This document shows, in pieces, positions 1 to 9,122 of a stretch of 64,000 bases of DNA (the stretch's first letter is position 1; each line of letters opens with the position of its first letter). Location: NCBI RefSeq assembly GCF_003034915.1, contig NZ_PZJX01000029.1:62001-126000 (forward strand). Reading direction: 5' to 3'. The translations under genes and the position numbers were made by a program. The notes under the pieces were generated by a model that saw only the letters and a program-made list of their open reading frames with translations, searched no databases and was not told the DNA's origin. Source of the stretch: Mesorhizobium helmanticense (GTDB lineage: Bacteria; Pseudomonadota; Alphaproteobacteria; Rhizobiales; Rhizobiaceae).

Positions 1-842
1 TCCTCGCCGCTTCGGAAAGCCGCAACGATCGCGACGTGCTCCTCAACGAGAAGCTGACCACCGAATTGCGGCCGACGCTGTTCCTGGCGCAACTTTCCAA
101 TCTGCTCGCCGGCAACATCTCCATCGTCCACAAGGTGACGGGATCGTCGCGCACCTTCATGGGCGAGGAAGGTGCCGGCGTCGCCGCCGTCGAGACCGCC
201 GCCGCCCGCATCCGCTCTGGCCAGTCGACGCATATTCTCGTCGGCGGCGCCTTCCAGACCGAACATTCCGACATGCTGCTCGGCTATGAGCTGGCCGGTT
301 ACCTGCATCGCGGCGCCTGGAAGCCGGTCTGGCAAAGGCAGGGCGGCGAAGGCGGCGGCGTGGTGACCGGATCCGGCGGCGCATTCCTCGTTCTGGAGCA
401 GCGCGAGCATGCGGTGAAGCGTGGACGCAAGATCTACGCGGAACTCGGCCCGATCGTATCCGGACGCGCCAGGCGCCGGCGAGGCGAACTCGATGCCGAG
501 ATCGCCTCACTGCTTAAGCAGGCCGCATTGCCGAACGGCGAGCTGCTTGCGATTTCTGGGGCGTCGGGCGCCCATGCCGCGACCGCTGCCGAGAAATCGG
601 CGCTCGATGCCAATCCGGCGATCGCCGCGCGCGCTTTTTCGACGCTGACCGGCCACATGAAGGAAGCGCAGTTCCCCTTCGCCGTGGCGCTGGCGGCGCT
701 CGCCGTCGAGCGCAAGGCCGCCTACCCCGTCTTTGACGCCGCCAACGAGAAGCCGTTCAGCGGTATTCCCAGGACCGTCCTTGCAACGGCGATCGGCTAT
801 CACCAATTCGAGGGCATGGCGCTGGTCAGCGCCGCCGATTAA
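1..842 (+). CDS. fabF2XL: Beta-ketoacyl synthase-like chain-length partner, 5' truncated by window
   Basis: The frame is open from base 3, so the start lies upstream of the window. The visible part is the C-terminal two thirds of a thiolase-fold ketosynthase. Where the next gene has the catalytic TACASG motif, this one has TGSSRT, so the nucleophilic Cys is replaced by Ser, and the GTSTP histidine region is also lost (SGASGAHAA); the last GH motif (TLTGHM) remains. That fits the FabF2XL subunit of the rhizobial lipid A very-long-chain fatty acid pathway, probably a chain-length-factor-like partner of the active synthase that follows 18 bp later. The gene order fabF2XL-fabF1XL-adhXL-lpxXL supports the call. 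The role as an inactive partner is inference. Confidence 0.82.
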   Translation, partial: LAASESRNDRDVLLNEKLTTELRPTLFLAQLSNLLAGNISIVHKVTGSSRTFMGEEGAGVAAVETAAARIRSGQSTHILVGGAFQTEHSDMLLGYELAGYLHRGAWKPVWQRQGGEGGGVVTGSGGAFLVLEQREHAVKRGRKIYAELGPIVSGRARRRRGELDAEIASLLKQAALPNGELLAISGASGAHAATAAEKSALDANPAIAARAFSTLTGHMKEAQFPFAVALAALAVERKAAYPVFDAANEKPFSGIPRTVLATAIGYHQFEGMALVSAAD

Positions 843-860
843 ACTGTCTCAGGAAAAAAG

Positions 861-2132
861 ATGGCCAATCTGAAAGACCATATGGGCAGGCCGATCGTCG
901 CCGTCACCGGCATCGGCGTGGTGACCTCGCTTGGCGTCGGCAAGACCGACAATTGGGCGGCACTTACCTCAGGCAAGTCCGGCATCCATCCGATCACCCG
1001 CTTTCCGGTCGATCTCCTGAACACCCGCATTTCCGGCATGGTCGACTTCCTGCCGTCCAGTTCGAAAGGCGCGAGCCTGCTCACCTACGAGCTGGCCGAA
1101 ACCGCGGCGCAGGAGGCCGTGGCCGAATCCGGTCTCGATTCCGGCGATTTCGCTGGCCCTCTCTTCCTCGCCTCGCCGCCGGTCGAACTCGACTGGCACG
1201 AACGCTTCTCGCTCTACAATTCGGACAGTGAGGATGCCGGCGCCGAACGGCTGCTGCGCGTGGCGCGGGGCCTGAAGGAACTCGACATCTTCGAGACCAC
1301 CCAGTTCGGTTCGATCGCCGACCGACTGGCCGACCGTTTCGGCACCCGTGGCCTGCCGATCACGCTGTCGACGGCATGTGCCTCCGGCGCCACCGCCATC
1401 CAGCTCGGCGTCGAGGCGATCCGCCGCGGCGAATGCGACAGGGCGTTGTCGATCGGCGCCGACGGTTCGGCGACCGCCGAGGCGCTCATCCGTTTTTCGC
1501 TGCTGTCGGCGCTTTCCACCCACAACGACCTTCCCGAGAAGGCCTCAAAGCCCTTCTCCAAGGACCGCGACGGTTTTGTGCTGGCCGAGGGTTCCGGCGC
1601 GCTGGTGCTGGAATCGCTGGAGGCCGCACTTGCCCGTGGTGCGACCATTCTCGGCATCATGCGCGGCTGCGGCGAGAAGGCCGACGATTTCCATCGCACC
1701 CGCTCCAAACCGGACGGTTCGCCGGCGATCGCCGCGGTGCGCGCCGCCCTCGCCGATGCCGGACTTGGTGAAGACGAGATCGACTATGTCAACGCGCACG
1801 GCACCTCGACGCCGGAAAACGACAAGATGGAGCATCTCTCGCTGTCGACCGTGTTCGGCGAGCGGATCGGCTCGATGCCGATCTCGTCGAACAAGTCGAT
1901 GATCGGCCACACGCTGTCGGCCGCCGGCGCCGTCGAGGCCGCGTTTTCGCTGATGACCATGCGCGAAAGCGTCATTCCGCCGACCATCAACTACGACAAT
2001 CCGGATCCGGCGATCGTGCTCGATGTGGTGCCGAACCAGAAGCGCAACGCCGAGGTCGGCACCGTTTTGTCCAATTCCTTCGGCTTCGGCGGCCAGAACA
2101 CCTGCCTTGTCATGGCGCGGGAACCGGTCTAA
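861..2132 (+). CDS. fabF1XL: Beta-ketoacyl-ACP synthase II, active subunit for lipid A C28 acyl chain
   Basis: 423-residue condensing enzyme with the complete KAS triad: Cys173 in STACASG, the His of NAHGTSTP, and the His of KSMIGHTLSAAG. It would elongate acyl chains on the dedicated carrier AcpXL to the 27-hydroxyoctacosanoate-type chain of rhizobial lipid A, in the cytoplasm. It follows a Cys-less ketosynthase homologue by 18 bp and precedes the dehydrogenase and acyltransferase of the same pathway, so a single operon is likely. The start is the ATG after an AGGAAA-type ribosome site. Length is normal for FabF. Confidence in family is very high; assignment to the XL pathway rests on gene order. 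Confidence 0.9.
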   Translation: MANLKDHMGRPIVAVTGIGVVTSLGVGKTDNWAALTSGKSGIHPITRFPVDLLNTRISGMVDFLPSSSKGASLLTYELAETAAQEAVAESGLDSGDFAGPLFLASPPVELDWHERFSLYNSDSEDAGAERLLRVARGLKELDIFETTQFGSIADRLADRFGTRGLPITLSTACASGATAIQLGVEAIRRGECDRALSIGADGSATAEALIRFSLLSALSTHNDLPEKASKPFSKDRDGFVLAEGSGALVLESLEAALARGATILGIMRGCGEKADDFHRTRSKPDGSPAIAAVRAALADAGLGEDEIDYVNAHGTSTPENDKMEHLSLSTVFGERIGSMPISSNKSMIGHTLSAAGAVEAAFSLMTMRESVIPPTINYDNPDPAIVLDVVPNQKRNAEVGTVLSNSFGFGGQNTCLVMAREPV

Positions 2133-2168
2133 GCGGGCTTTTTCGCCGGACAGAACCCGACAGGCCCC

Positions 2169-3197
2169 ATGCGCGCATTGCAACTTATCGAGGATCGCCG
2201 TCTTGAGACGGTGGATCTGCCACCTCCCCCTCCGCCCTCGCTCGGCGAAGTGACGCTGCGTATCAAGGCGGTGGCCTTGAACCACATCGACGTCTGGGGC
2301 TGGCGCGGCATGGCCTTCGCCAAGCGCAAGCTGCCGCTGGTCGTCGGTGCCGAAGCTTCCGGCGAGGTCGAGGCTGTCGGCCCTGGCGTCTCCAGCCTGG
2401 TGCCGGGTCAATTGGTGTCGATCTATGGGGCGCGCACCTGCGGGCTTTGCCGCGCCTGCCGCGAAGGGCGCGACAATCTCTGCGAGCATGTTTCGGGCGT
2501 TCACGGCTTCCATCTCGACGGTTTTGCGCAGGAGAAGATAAACCTGCCGGCGCGCCTGCTGGTCCCTGCCCCGCCCGGCGTAACCGACATCGGCGCGGCC
2601 GTTGCACCCGTAACCTTCGGCACGGTCGAGCACATGCTGTTCGACAATGCCAGGCTGCAGCCCGGCGAGACCATCCTCATCCATGCCGGCGGCTCGGGCA
2701 TCGGTTCCGCCGCGATCCAACTCGCCAGGAAAATGGGCTGCACCGTGATCACCACGGTCGGTTCCAACGAAAAGATCGACAAGGCGAAAGCGCTTGGCGC
2801 CGACCACGTCATCAACTATCGCGAAGACCGTTTCGAAGGCGTCGTGCGCAAGCTGACCAAGAAGAAGGGGGTCGACGTCGTCTTCGAGCATGTCGGCGCC
2901 GACACCTTTGCCGCCTCGATGCTGTGCCTGAAGCGTGGCGGCCGCCTGGTGACCTGCGGTTCCACCTCGGGCGTGTCGACGCAGATCAATCTGATGCAAT
3001 TGTTCCAGCAGCAGCTGAAGCTGCTCGGCTCCTTTGGCTGCCGCATGGGAAACATGGCCGATGCCATGCAGAAAATGGCGGCGGGGCTCGTTGCGCCGGT
3101 CATCGACACCGAGGTCGGCTTCGACGGTATCGATGCCGCGCTGAAGCGCATGGAAGGCCGCGACGTGTTCGGCAAGATCATCTTGCGTGTCGGCTGA
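2169..3197 (+). CDS. Zinc-type medium-chain dehydrogenase/reductase of the lipid A VLCFA operon
   Basis: 342-residue MDR protein. The structural-zinc lobe is visible as TCGLCRACREGRDNLC (four Cys), and the Rossmann dinucleotide site as HAGGSGIGSAAIQLARKMG. It sits between fabF1XL and lpxXL, the place of the adh2XL gene of Rhizobium, and ends only 2 bp before lpxXL. A role in reduction or oxidation of the very-long-chain acyl intermediate is inferred from position; the true substrate is not visible. A second possibility is a general quinone or enoyl reductase, since the family is catalytically broad. Confidence 0.8.
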   Translation: MRALQLIEDRRLETVDLPPPPPPSLGEVTLRIKAVALNHIDVWGWRGMAFAKRKLPLVVGAEASGEVEAVGPGVSSLVPGQLVSIYGARTCGLCRACREGRDNLCEHVSGVHGFHLDGFAQEKINLPARLLVPAPPGVTDIGAAVAPVTFGTVEHMLFDNARLQPGETILIHAGGSGIGSAAIQLARKMGCTVITTVGSNEKIDKAKALGADHVINYREDRFEGVVRKLTKKKGVDVVFEHVGADTFAASMLCLKRGGRLVTCGSTSGVSTQINLMQLFQQQLKLLGSFGCRMGNMADAMQKMAAGLVAPVIDTEVGFDGIDAALKRMEGRDVFGKIILRVG

Positions 3198-3199
3198 GA

Positions 3200-4198
3200 A
3201 TGCTCGGCAGCGCTTTCAGGAAGGTCCGCCGCGACCTGGCGTTTCGCCACGGCAGGCGGCTTCGCCAGTTCAACTACTGGCTGGTAGCACGCGCCGCGAT
3301 GGCGATGATTTCGGTGCTGCGACTGCTGCCGGTCGACCGCGCGCTCAATTTCGCCGACCGCGTCGCCCGCCGCATTGGTCCCTGGGTCGGACGCCACGAC
3401 GTTGCCATCGACAATTTGCGCAAGGCCTATCCGGAAAAGAGCGAAAGCGAGATCCAGGCCATCGCCTCCGACATGTGGGGCAACATGGCGCGCCTGGCGG
3501 CGGAATACATCTTTCTCGACGCCTTGTTCGACTTTGATCCGGCGGCGACAAAGCCGGGCCGCGTCGAGGTCAAGGGGATAGATCATTTCGTCGAGATCGC
3601 CGGCGAGGAAAAGCCGCATATCATCTTCACCGGGCATCTCGGCAATTTCGAATTGCTTCCGGTCGCTGCCGCGACGTTCGGCATGAACATCACGGCGCTG
3701 TTTCGCCCGCCCAACAATCCTTATCTTGCCGACTACATTCTCTCGACACGCCGCTCGACCATGGGCTCCCTGCTGCCCTCCTCGACCGGCGCTTCGTTCG
3801 CGCTGGCAGGCATACTGGAGAAGGGCGGCAACATCGGCGTCCTCGTCGACCAGAAATTCTCGGGGGGGCTCGAAACGACCTTCTTCGGCCGCCCTTGCGA
3901 GAGCAACCGGATCCTGGCCACCCTGGCCCGGCACTATGACTGCGATGTCTATCCGGCGCGTTGCATGCGCTTGCCGGGCAACCGCTTCCGGCTCGAGATC
4001 GAGGACAGGCTGATCTTGCCGCGCACCGCCTCCGGCAGTGTCGACGTCCATGGCACCACCCAGCTTCTCAACGATGTCGTCGAGCGCTGGGTACGCGAGG
4101 ATCCCGGCCAGTGGATGTGGTTCCACAAAAGGTGGGAAATCAGCAACAGGCGCAAAAAGCGCCGTAAGCAGGCGAGAGAGCACGGCGAAGCCGCCTGA
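3200..4198 (+). CDS. lpxXL: Lipid A very-long-chain acyltransferase (lauroyl acyltransferase family)
   Basis: 332 residues, LpxL/HtrB family (LPLAT). The family H-x4-E acyltransferase motif is seen as GHLGNFE with His146 and Glu151, and the RPPNNP motif follows about 25 residues later. It transfers the C28 acyl chain from AcpXL to the lipid A precursor at the inner membrane. I chose the ATG 2 bp after the stop of the dehydrogenase, giving translational coupling; the reading frame is open far upstream but that part is shadow of the preceding gene. It is the last gene of the operon. Confidence 0.9.
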   Translation: MLGSAFRKVRRDLAFRHGRRLRQFNYWLVARAAMAMISVLRLLPVDRALNFADRVARRIGPWVGRHDVAIDNLRKAYPEKSESEIQAIASDMWGNMARLAAEYIFLDALFDFDPAATKPGRVEVKGIDHFVEIAGEEKPHIIFTGHLGNFELLPVAAATFGMNITALFRPPNNPYLADYILSTRRSTMGSLLPSSTGASFALAGILEKGGNIGVLVDQKFSGGLETTFFGRPCESNRILATLARHYDCDVYPARCMRLPGNRFRLEIEDRLILPRTASGSVDVHGTTQLLNDVVERWVREDPGQWMWFHKRWEISNRRKKRRKQAREHGEAA

Positions 4199-4351
4199 GC
4201 AGGGACCGCATCAGGGCAATCGCTTCGGGGTTTGCGCCCCCGATCCGTTGCTTTGTGAGGGCAGCTATGCTAGGAATTTATTCATGGTGCTGATTTGCGC
4301 CAACGACCCGCCCGCCCAGGCTATTTTTATCTGGCTTCCGCAGAGCGACCC

Positions 4352-4780
4352 CTAATTGGTGACGACGATCCTTGTGTTGCGGAAGCCGGCTTGCTTCACC
4401 ATCGAATAGAAGGCGGCGGCATTGGAGGGGTGCAGCCGGACGCAGCCATGCGAGGCCGGACGTCCGAGAGACTTCACCGCGCCCGTGCCGTGGATGGCGT
4501 AGCCGCCGCGGAAGAACACCGAATGAGGCATCGGCGACATGTCGTATTTGCGCGAATACCACATCCGGGCGGTCCGTTGCGGCCGATAGCTGCCGCGTGG
4601 CGTGACATAACCTTTGCGGGCAGTAGAAACGCTCCACCGGTAAACCACCGCGCCGTATCTTACCGTCATCGTCTGCGAAGATATGTCGATGTTTGCAACC
4701 AGCCTGGCTGCCTGGCCTTCGACCGAAGAACCGAACAGCATTGTTGCCAGTACCGCTGCCACGAGAACTATCTTTTTCAT
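4352..4780 (-). CDS. L,D-transpeptidase, YkuD family, secreted
   Basis: 142 residues with an N-terminal signal peptide (MKKIVLVAAVLATMLF, cleavage near GQA-AR). The YkuD catalytic motif is present as HGTG followed by SHGCVRL with the nucleophilic Cys. It would form 3-3 cross-links in peptidoglycan or attach proteins to it in the periplasm. It is short, consisting of little more than the catalytic domain, as is usual for rhizobial paralogues. The start at the MKK codon is chosen because it begins the signal peptide and has AAGGGG upstream; the frame is open for another 50 codons. Monocistronic, convergent with lpxXL. Confidence 0.88.
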   Translation of the reverse strand: MKKIVLVAAVLATMLFGSSVEGQAARLVANIDISSQTMTVRYGAVVYRWSVSTARKGYVTPRGSYRPQRTARMWYSRKYDMSPMPHSVFFRGGYAIHGTGAVKSLGRPASHGCVRLHPSNAAAFYSMVKQAGFRNTRIVVTN

Positions 4781-5002
4781 GGAACCAAACCCCTTTGATT
4801 GCCCTTGCCTGCTTGCCTTCACGCTATTCTTCGTCTTTTTAATGGTATGTGAACGAGGTAACACGCAGTCCTTGACGAATTCACCAATCCAAAGCAGCGA
4901 ATTTGAACGATTTCCCGCCATAGTTGCCATAGCGACACGCGACCTTGGCGCGATCCGCCAACAGGCTTGCCAAATCGTGTGCTTGCCTGCTCAACTCGCC
5001 GG

Positions 5003-6283
5003 ATGAACGAACGACTCCTGAAGGCGGTCGACGATCGGATCGACGACTTGGTCGCGCTGACCGCGGAACTGATCCGCTTTCCGACCATCAATCCGCCTGG
5101 CGAGGCCTATCGGCCATGCGCCGAATATGTCGGCGCACGCCTGAAGGAGCGCGGTTTCGAGATCGAATTCATCCGCGCCGAGGGCACGCCCGGCGATACC
5201 GACCGCTATCCGCGCGTCAACGTTGTTGCCCGTTTTGATGGTCGCTCGGCCGGCGCCTGCGTGCATTTCAACTCGCACATCGACGTGGTCGAGGCTGGCG
5301 AAGGCTGGACCGTCGATCCCTTCGCCGGCATCGTCAGGGACGGCAAGGTCTATGGCCGTGGCGCCTGCGACATGAAGGGCGGGCTCGCCGCTTCCATCAT
5401 CGCCGCCGAGGCCTTCATGGAGGTCTTCCCCGGTTTTCCCGGCGCCATCGAGATTTCAGGCACGGTCGACGAAGAGTCCGGCGGCTTCGGCGGCGTCGCC
5501 CATCTGGCCAAATCAGGCTATTTCTCAGCGCCCAAGGTCGACCACGTCATCATCCCCGAGCCGTTGAACAAGGATCGCATCTGCCTCGGCCACCGCGGTG
5601 TCTGGTGGGCCGAGATCGAGACCAAGGGCGAGATCGCGCATGGCTCGATGCCGTTCCTCGGCGACAATGCCGTGCGCCACATGGGCGCCGTGCTGCGGGC
5701 TTTCGAGGACGAGCTGTTCCCGGCGCTCGACCGCAAGATGACGCGCATGCCGGTCGTGCCCGAGGGCGCAAAACGCTCGACCATGAACATCAATTCGATC
5801 CATGGCGGCCAGACCGAGGATTTCCGGCCCGGCCTGCCCTCGCCCAACGTGCCCGATTCCTGCCGGCTGACCATCGACCGCCGTTTCCTGCTCGAAGAGG
5901 ATTTGGCCACGGTCAAAAGCGAGGTCACCGATATTCTCGAGCGGCTGAAGCGCGAGCGCAAGAAATTCGACTACAAGATCCGCGACCTCATGGAGGTGCT
6001 GCCGCTGATGACCGAGCGCGACGCGCCTGTCGTCAAGGCGGTGGCGCAAGGCATCATGGAGATTTTCGACCGGGAACCGGACTATGTCATCTCACCGGGT
6101 ACTTATGACCAGAAGCACATAGCCCGTATCGGCCATATCTACGACTGCATAGCCTACGGTCCGGGCATTCTCGACCTCGCCCATCGGCCCGACGAATGGG
6201 TCGGGATATCGGACATGGTGGAATCGGCGAAGGTGATGGCGATCGGGCTCAACGTGCTGCTGAGAGGTACCGCCGCCGGGTAG
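5003..6283 (+). CDS. M20 family metallopeptidase, ArgE/DapE/ACY1 type
   Basis: 426 residues. The zinc-site signatures are visible: NSHIDVV, GRGACDMKGG (bridging Asp), TVDEESGG (Glu pair), and a late YDQKH segment contributing a metal-binding His. Such enzymes hydrolyse N-acyl or peptide bonds of small amino-acid derivatives in the cytoplasm. The neighbouring peptide-type ABC importer on the same strand, 160 bp downstream, suggests it processes an imported acylated amino acid or dipeptide. ATG at 5003 is preferred over an in-frame start 36 bp upstream because it begins the conserved helix. Confidence 0.85.
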   Translation: MNERLLKAVDDRIDDLVALTAELIRFPTINPPGEAYRPCAEYVGARLKERGFEIEFIRAEGTPGDTDRYPRVNVVARFDGRSAGACVHFNSHIDVVEAGEGWTVDPFAGIVRDGKVYGRGACDMKGGLAASIIAAEAFMEVFPGFPGAIEISGTVDEESGGFGGVAHLAKSGYFSAPKVDHVIIPEPLNKDRICLGHRGVWWAEIETKGEIAHGSMPFLGDNAVRHMGAVLRAFEDELFPALDRKMTRMPVVPEGAKRSTMNINSIHGGQTEDFRPGLPSPNVPDSCRLTIDRRFLLEEDLATVKSEVTDILERLKRERKKFDYKIRDLMEVLPLMTERDAPVVKAVAQGIMEIFDREPDYVISPGTYDQKHIARIGHIYDCIAYGPGILDLAHRPDEWVGISDMVESAKVMAIGLNVLLRGTAAG

Positions 6284-6442
6284 CGACTGGGCAGACGCCA
6301 ATCGATTGGGCATGCAGTTCGGAGAAAAACATTCCTCCTTGCACTGCCGGGCAGCATGAAACGCGATTTACTCCTCGGCGAAATCACGCTTCTATCGGCC
6401 GGGTTCTTTTGAGCACATTCGAGCCTATGGGGAGTTTGCGCG

Positions 6443-7921
6443 ATGAAATTGTGGAAAACCATTCTGGCCGCCGCGACGCTGGCACTGGCCACCGGCGCAT
6501 CGGCGTTTGCCGCAAGAACCGACCTCGTCATCGGCATCACGCTCGAACCGCCGCATCTCGACCCCACCGCCGGTGCCGCGGCAGCGATCGACGAAGTGCT
6601 TTACGCCAACGTGTTCGAGGGCCTGACCCGCATCGGCCCCAACGGCGAGGTGCTGCCCGATCTCGCCGAAAGCTGGGCCATTTCCGATGACGGCAAGGTC
6701 TATGTTTTCAAGCTGCATACCGGCGTGAAGTTCCACGATGGCACCGATTTCAACGCCGACGACGCGAAATTCTCGCTCGACCGCGCCCGCGCCGACAACT
6801 CGGTCAACGCGCAAAAAGGCCTGTTCGCCGCCATCGACAAGGTCGAGGTGATCGACCCCGCAACAGTCAAGGTCACGCTGAAGAACCCGCAAGGCTCCTT
6901 CCTCTACAATATGGGCTGGGGCGACGCGGTGATCGTGGCGCCGGAATCCGCCGACACCAACAAGGAAAAGCCGATCGGCACAGGGCCGTTCAAGTTCCAG
7001 AGCTGGGCCAAGGGTTCGTCGATCACGCTGGTCAAATCAGACAATTACTGGGGCGCGCCCGTAGCGCTCGACAAGGCTGAATTCCGTGTCGTTCCGGATG
7101 CCGCCGCCGCCGTGCCAGCCTTGCTTTCCGGCGATGTCCAGGCCTTCCCTTTCTTCGATCCCGATAGCGTCGCTCAGGTCCAGGGCGACCCCCGCTTCAA
7201 GGTGGTGATCGGCGCCACAGAGGGTGAGACCATCCTTGCGATCAACAACAAGAAGCCGCCTTTCGACAAGCTGCAGGTCAGGCAGGCGATTTCCTTTGCG
7301 CTCGACCGCAAGGCGATCATCGACGGCGCTTCGGCTGGTCTCGGTGTGCCGATCGGCTCGCATATGTCGCCCGCCAACAAGGATTATGTCGACCTTACCG
7401 GCCTCTATCCGCATAATGTGGACAAGGCCAAGGAACTGTTGAAGGAGGCCGGCCTGGAGAACGGCTTCAAGGCGACGCTGAAGCTGCCGCCGCCTTCCTA
7501 TGCGCGGCTTGGCGGCGAGATCATCGCCTCGCAGCTTCGCGACGTCGGCATCGATCTGGAGATCATTCCGGTCGAATGGGCACAGTGGCTGGATCAGGTG
7601 TTCACCAAGAAGGATTACGACCTGACCATCGTCTCCCACACCGAACCCAACGACATCGATATCTATTCGCGCAAGGACTATTACTTCAATTACGACAACC
7701 CGGCCTTCGACAAGATCATCGCGGAGTTGAACCTCACCTCCGACGAGGCCAAGCGCAAGACGCTGCTCGGCGAGGCGCAGAAGATCCTGGCCGACGATGC
7801 GGTGGTCGGCTTCCTCTACGAGCTGCCGAAAGTCGGTGTCTGGGACGCCAAGCTGCAAGGCCTGTGGGAAAACGCGCCGATCCAGGCCAACGACCTGACC
7901 AAGGTGAAGTGGACGGATTGA
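6443..7921 (+). CDS. ABC transporter substrate-binding protein, peptide/nickel (DppA/OppA) family
   Basis: 492-residue periplasmic binding protein of SBP family 5. An N-terminal signal peptide (about residues 1-23, ending ASAFA) precedes the typical LEPPHLDP and FEGLTRIGPNGEVLPDLAESW segments, and GTGPFKF occurs in the middle. A GGGGAG ribosome site precedes the ATG. It is the first gene of an importer whose two permeases and fused ATPase follow; the 253-bp gap to the first permease holds a large inverted repeat that could stabilise this transcript relative to the rest. The substrate cannot be read from the sequence; the M20 hydrolase upstream suggests a peptide or acylated amino acid. Confidence 0.9.
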   Translation: MKLWKTILAAATLALATGASAFAARTDLVIGITLEPPHLDPTAGAAAAIDEVLYANVFEGLTRIGPNGEVLPDLAESWAISDDGKVYVFKLHTGVKFHDGTDFNADDAKFSLDRARADNSVNAQKGLFAAIDKVEVIDPATVKVTLKNPQGSFLYNMGWGDAVIVAPESADTNKEKPIGTGPFKFQSWAKGSSITLVKSDNYWGAPVALDKAEFRVVPDAAAAVPALLSGDVQAFPFFDPDSVAQVQGDPRFKVVIGATEGETILAINNKKPPFDKLQVRQAISFALDRKAIIDGASAGLGVPIGSHMSPANKDYVDLTGLYPHNVDKAKELLKEAGLENGFKATLKLPPPSYARLGGEIIASQLRDVGIDLEIIPVEWAQWLDQVFTKKDYDLTIVSHTEPNDIDIYSRKDYYFNYDNPAFDKIIAELNLTSDEAKRKTLLGEAQKILADDAVVGFLYELPKVGVWDAKLQGLWENAPIQANDLTKVKWTD

Positions 7922-7952
7922 GGTCTGGCAAAGGGCAAAAGGTGCGCTCCGT

Positions 7953-8115
7953 CCCACCCCCCTCTGCCCTGCCGGGCATCTCCCCCGCAAGGGGGGAGAT
8001 TGGCAGTTTCCGTGCCGCCGACAACCATGCAACGTCGATAATTGGCGAAAGCGCAAATGAGAGCGCAATCTCCCCCCTTGCGGGGGAGATGTCCGGCAGG
8101 ACAGAGGGGGGTGGG
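7953..8115. repeat. 50-bp inverted repeat pair between binding protein and permease genes
   Basis: Arms at 7953-8002 and 8066-8115 are reverse complements with only two mismatches in 50 positions; each arm itself carries a small hairpin (CTCCCCCGCAAGGGGGGAG). The loop is 63 nt. Transcribed, it would fold into one very long hairpin in the intercistronic part of the ABC operon. The sequence type resembles palindromic intergenic elements scattered in rhizobial genomes. I see no coding in it. A role in setting binding protein excess over permease by mRNA processing is inference. Confidence 0.85.
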
Positions 8116-8174
8116 CGGGAACGCGACCTTTGCCCAGTGTCTGGACCAAGCAAGACAGCGGTCCCGTCACCGCG

Positions 8175-9122
8175 ATGACCGCCTACCTCCTAAAACGCCT
8201 CGCCATCGCCTTCGCCACGCTGGTCCTGGCCTCCATGGTGGTTTTCGCCGTGCTGGAGATCATCCCGGGCGACCCGGCGCGGCTGATGCTGGGCATGAAC
8301 GCCAGCGCCGATCAGGTCGAGCTGCTGCGCAACCAGATGGGCCTCAACGCACCCCTGGCCTTGCGCTATCTGCACTGGGCCGGTGGTTTGCTGAGCCTCG
8401 ATTTCGGCCGCTCCTACACCTATTCGGTGCCGGTCATCGATCTAGTCCGCGAGCGCGTCGTCGTCTCGCTGCCGCTGGCGCTGATCGCGCTGGCGCTCTC
8501 CACCCTCATTGCCATTCCGGTCGGGCTGTTTTCGGCCGGCCGGCACGGACGGGCCGGCGACACGATTGCCATGGGCGCTGCGCAGCTTGGCGTCGCCGTG
8601 CCGAACTTCTGGTTCGCGCTGATGCTGATCTATCTCTTTGCCGTCTGGCTGCGGCTGGTGCCGGCGGGCGGATTTCCGGGCTGGGGCGCCGGCATCTGGC
8701 CGGCGCTCAAGGCGCTGGTCTTGCCGGCGATCGCGCTCGCCCTGCCGCAAGCGGCGATCCTCGCCCGCGTCACCCGCTCGGCGCTGATCGAAGTGCTGAA
8801 CGAGGATTACATCCGCACCGCGCGAGCCAAGGGCCTGCCCTACCGCGCCGTCCTGTGGCGCCACGCGCTGCGCAACGCCATGATCCCGGTGCTGACCATT
8901 CTCGGCCTGCAATTCGCCTTCCTGCTCGCCGGCACCATCATCATCGAGAACGTCTTTTATCTTCCCGGCCTCGGCCGGCTGGTGTTCCAGGCGATCACCC
9001 AGCGCGACCTGATCGTCGTCGAAAGCGTCGTCATGCTGCTGGTCGCCGCCGTCATCGCCGTCAACCTCCTCGTCGATCTCTCCTATGCGGTTGTCGATCC
9101 ACGCCTGAGAAGCCGGCCATGA
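8175..9122 (+). CDS. ABC transporter permease, DppB type
   Basis: 315-residue inner membrane permease. It begins with the characteristic short N-terminal helix (LLKRLAIAFATLVLASMVVFAVLEIIPGDPA, described by its GDPA end) followed by five more hydrophobic segments and the EAA loop DYIRTARAKGLPYRAVLWRHALRNA. Start at ATG 8175 is chosen because it begins the first transmembrane helix. Its stop overlaps the start of the next permease by 4 bp (ATGA), showing translational coupling. Confidence 0.9.
   Translation: MTAYLLKRLAIAFATLVLASMVVFAVLEIIPGDPARLMLGMNASADQVELLRNQMGLNAPLALRYLHWAGGLLSLDFGRSYTYSVPVIDLVRERVVVSLPLALIALALSTLIAIPVGLFSAGRHGRAGDTIAMGAAQLGVAVPNFWFALMLIYLFAVWLRLVPAGGFPGWGAGIWPALKALVLPAIALALPQAAILARVTRSALIEVLNEDYIRTARAKGLPYRAVLWRHALRNAMIPVLTILGLQFAFLLAGTIIIENVFYLPGLGRLVFQAITQRDLIVVESVVMLLVAAVIAVNLLVDLSYAVVDPRLRSRP

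Noticed and set aside
1545..2999. Minus-strand frame across fabF1XL and the dehydrogenase
   Set aside because: Crosses two well supported genes and shows no family pattern.
2169..3197. AcuI-type acryloyl-CoA reductase linked to DMSP breakdown
   Set aside because: It has the zinc-lobe Cys set and lies inside the lipid A operon, which explains it better.
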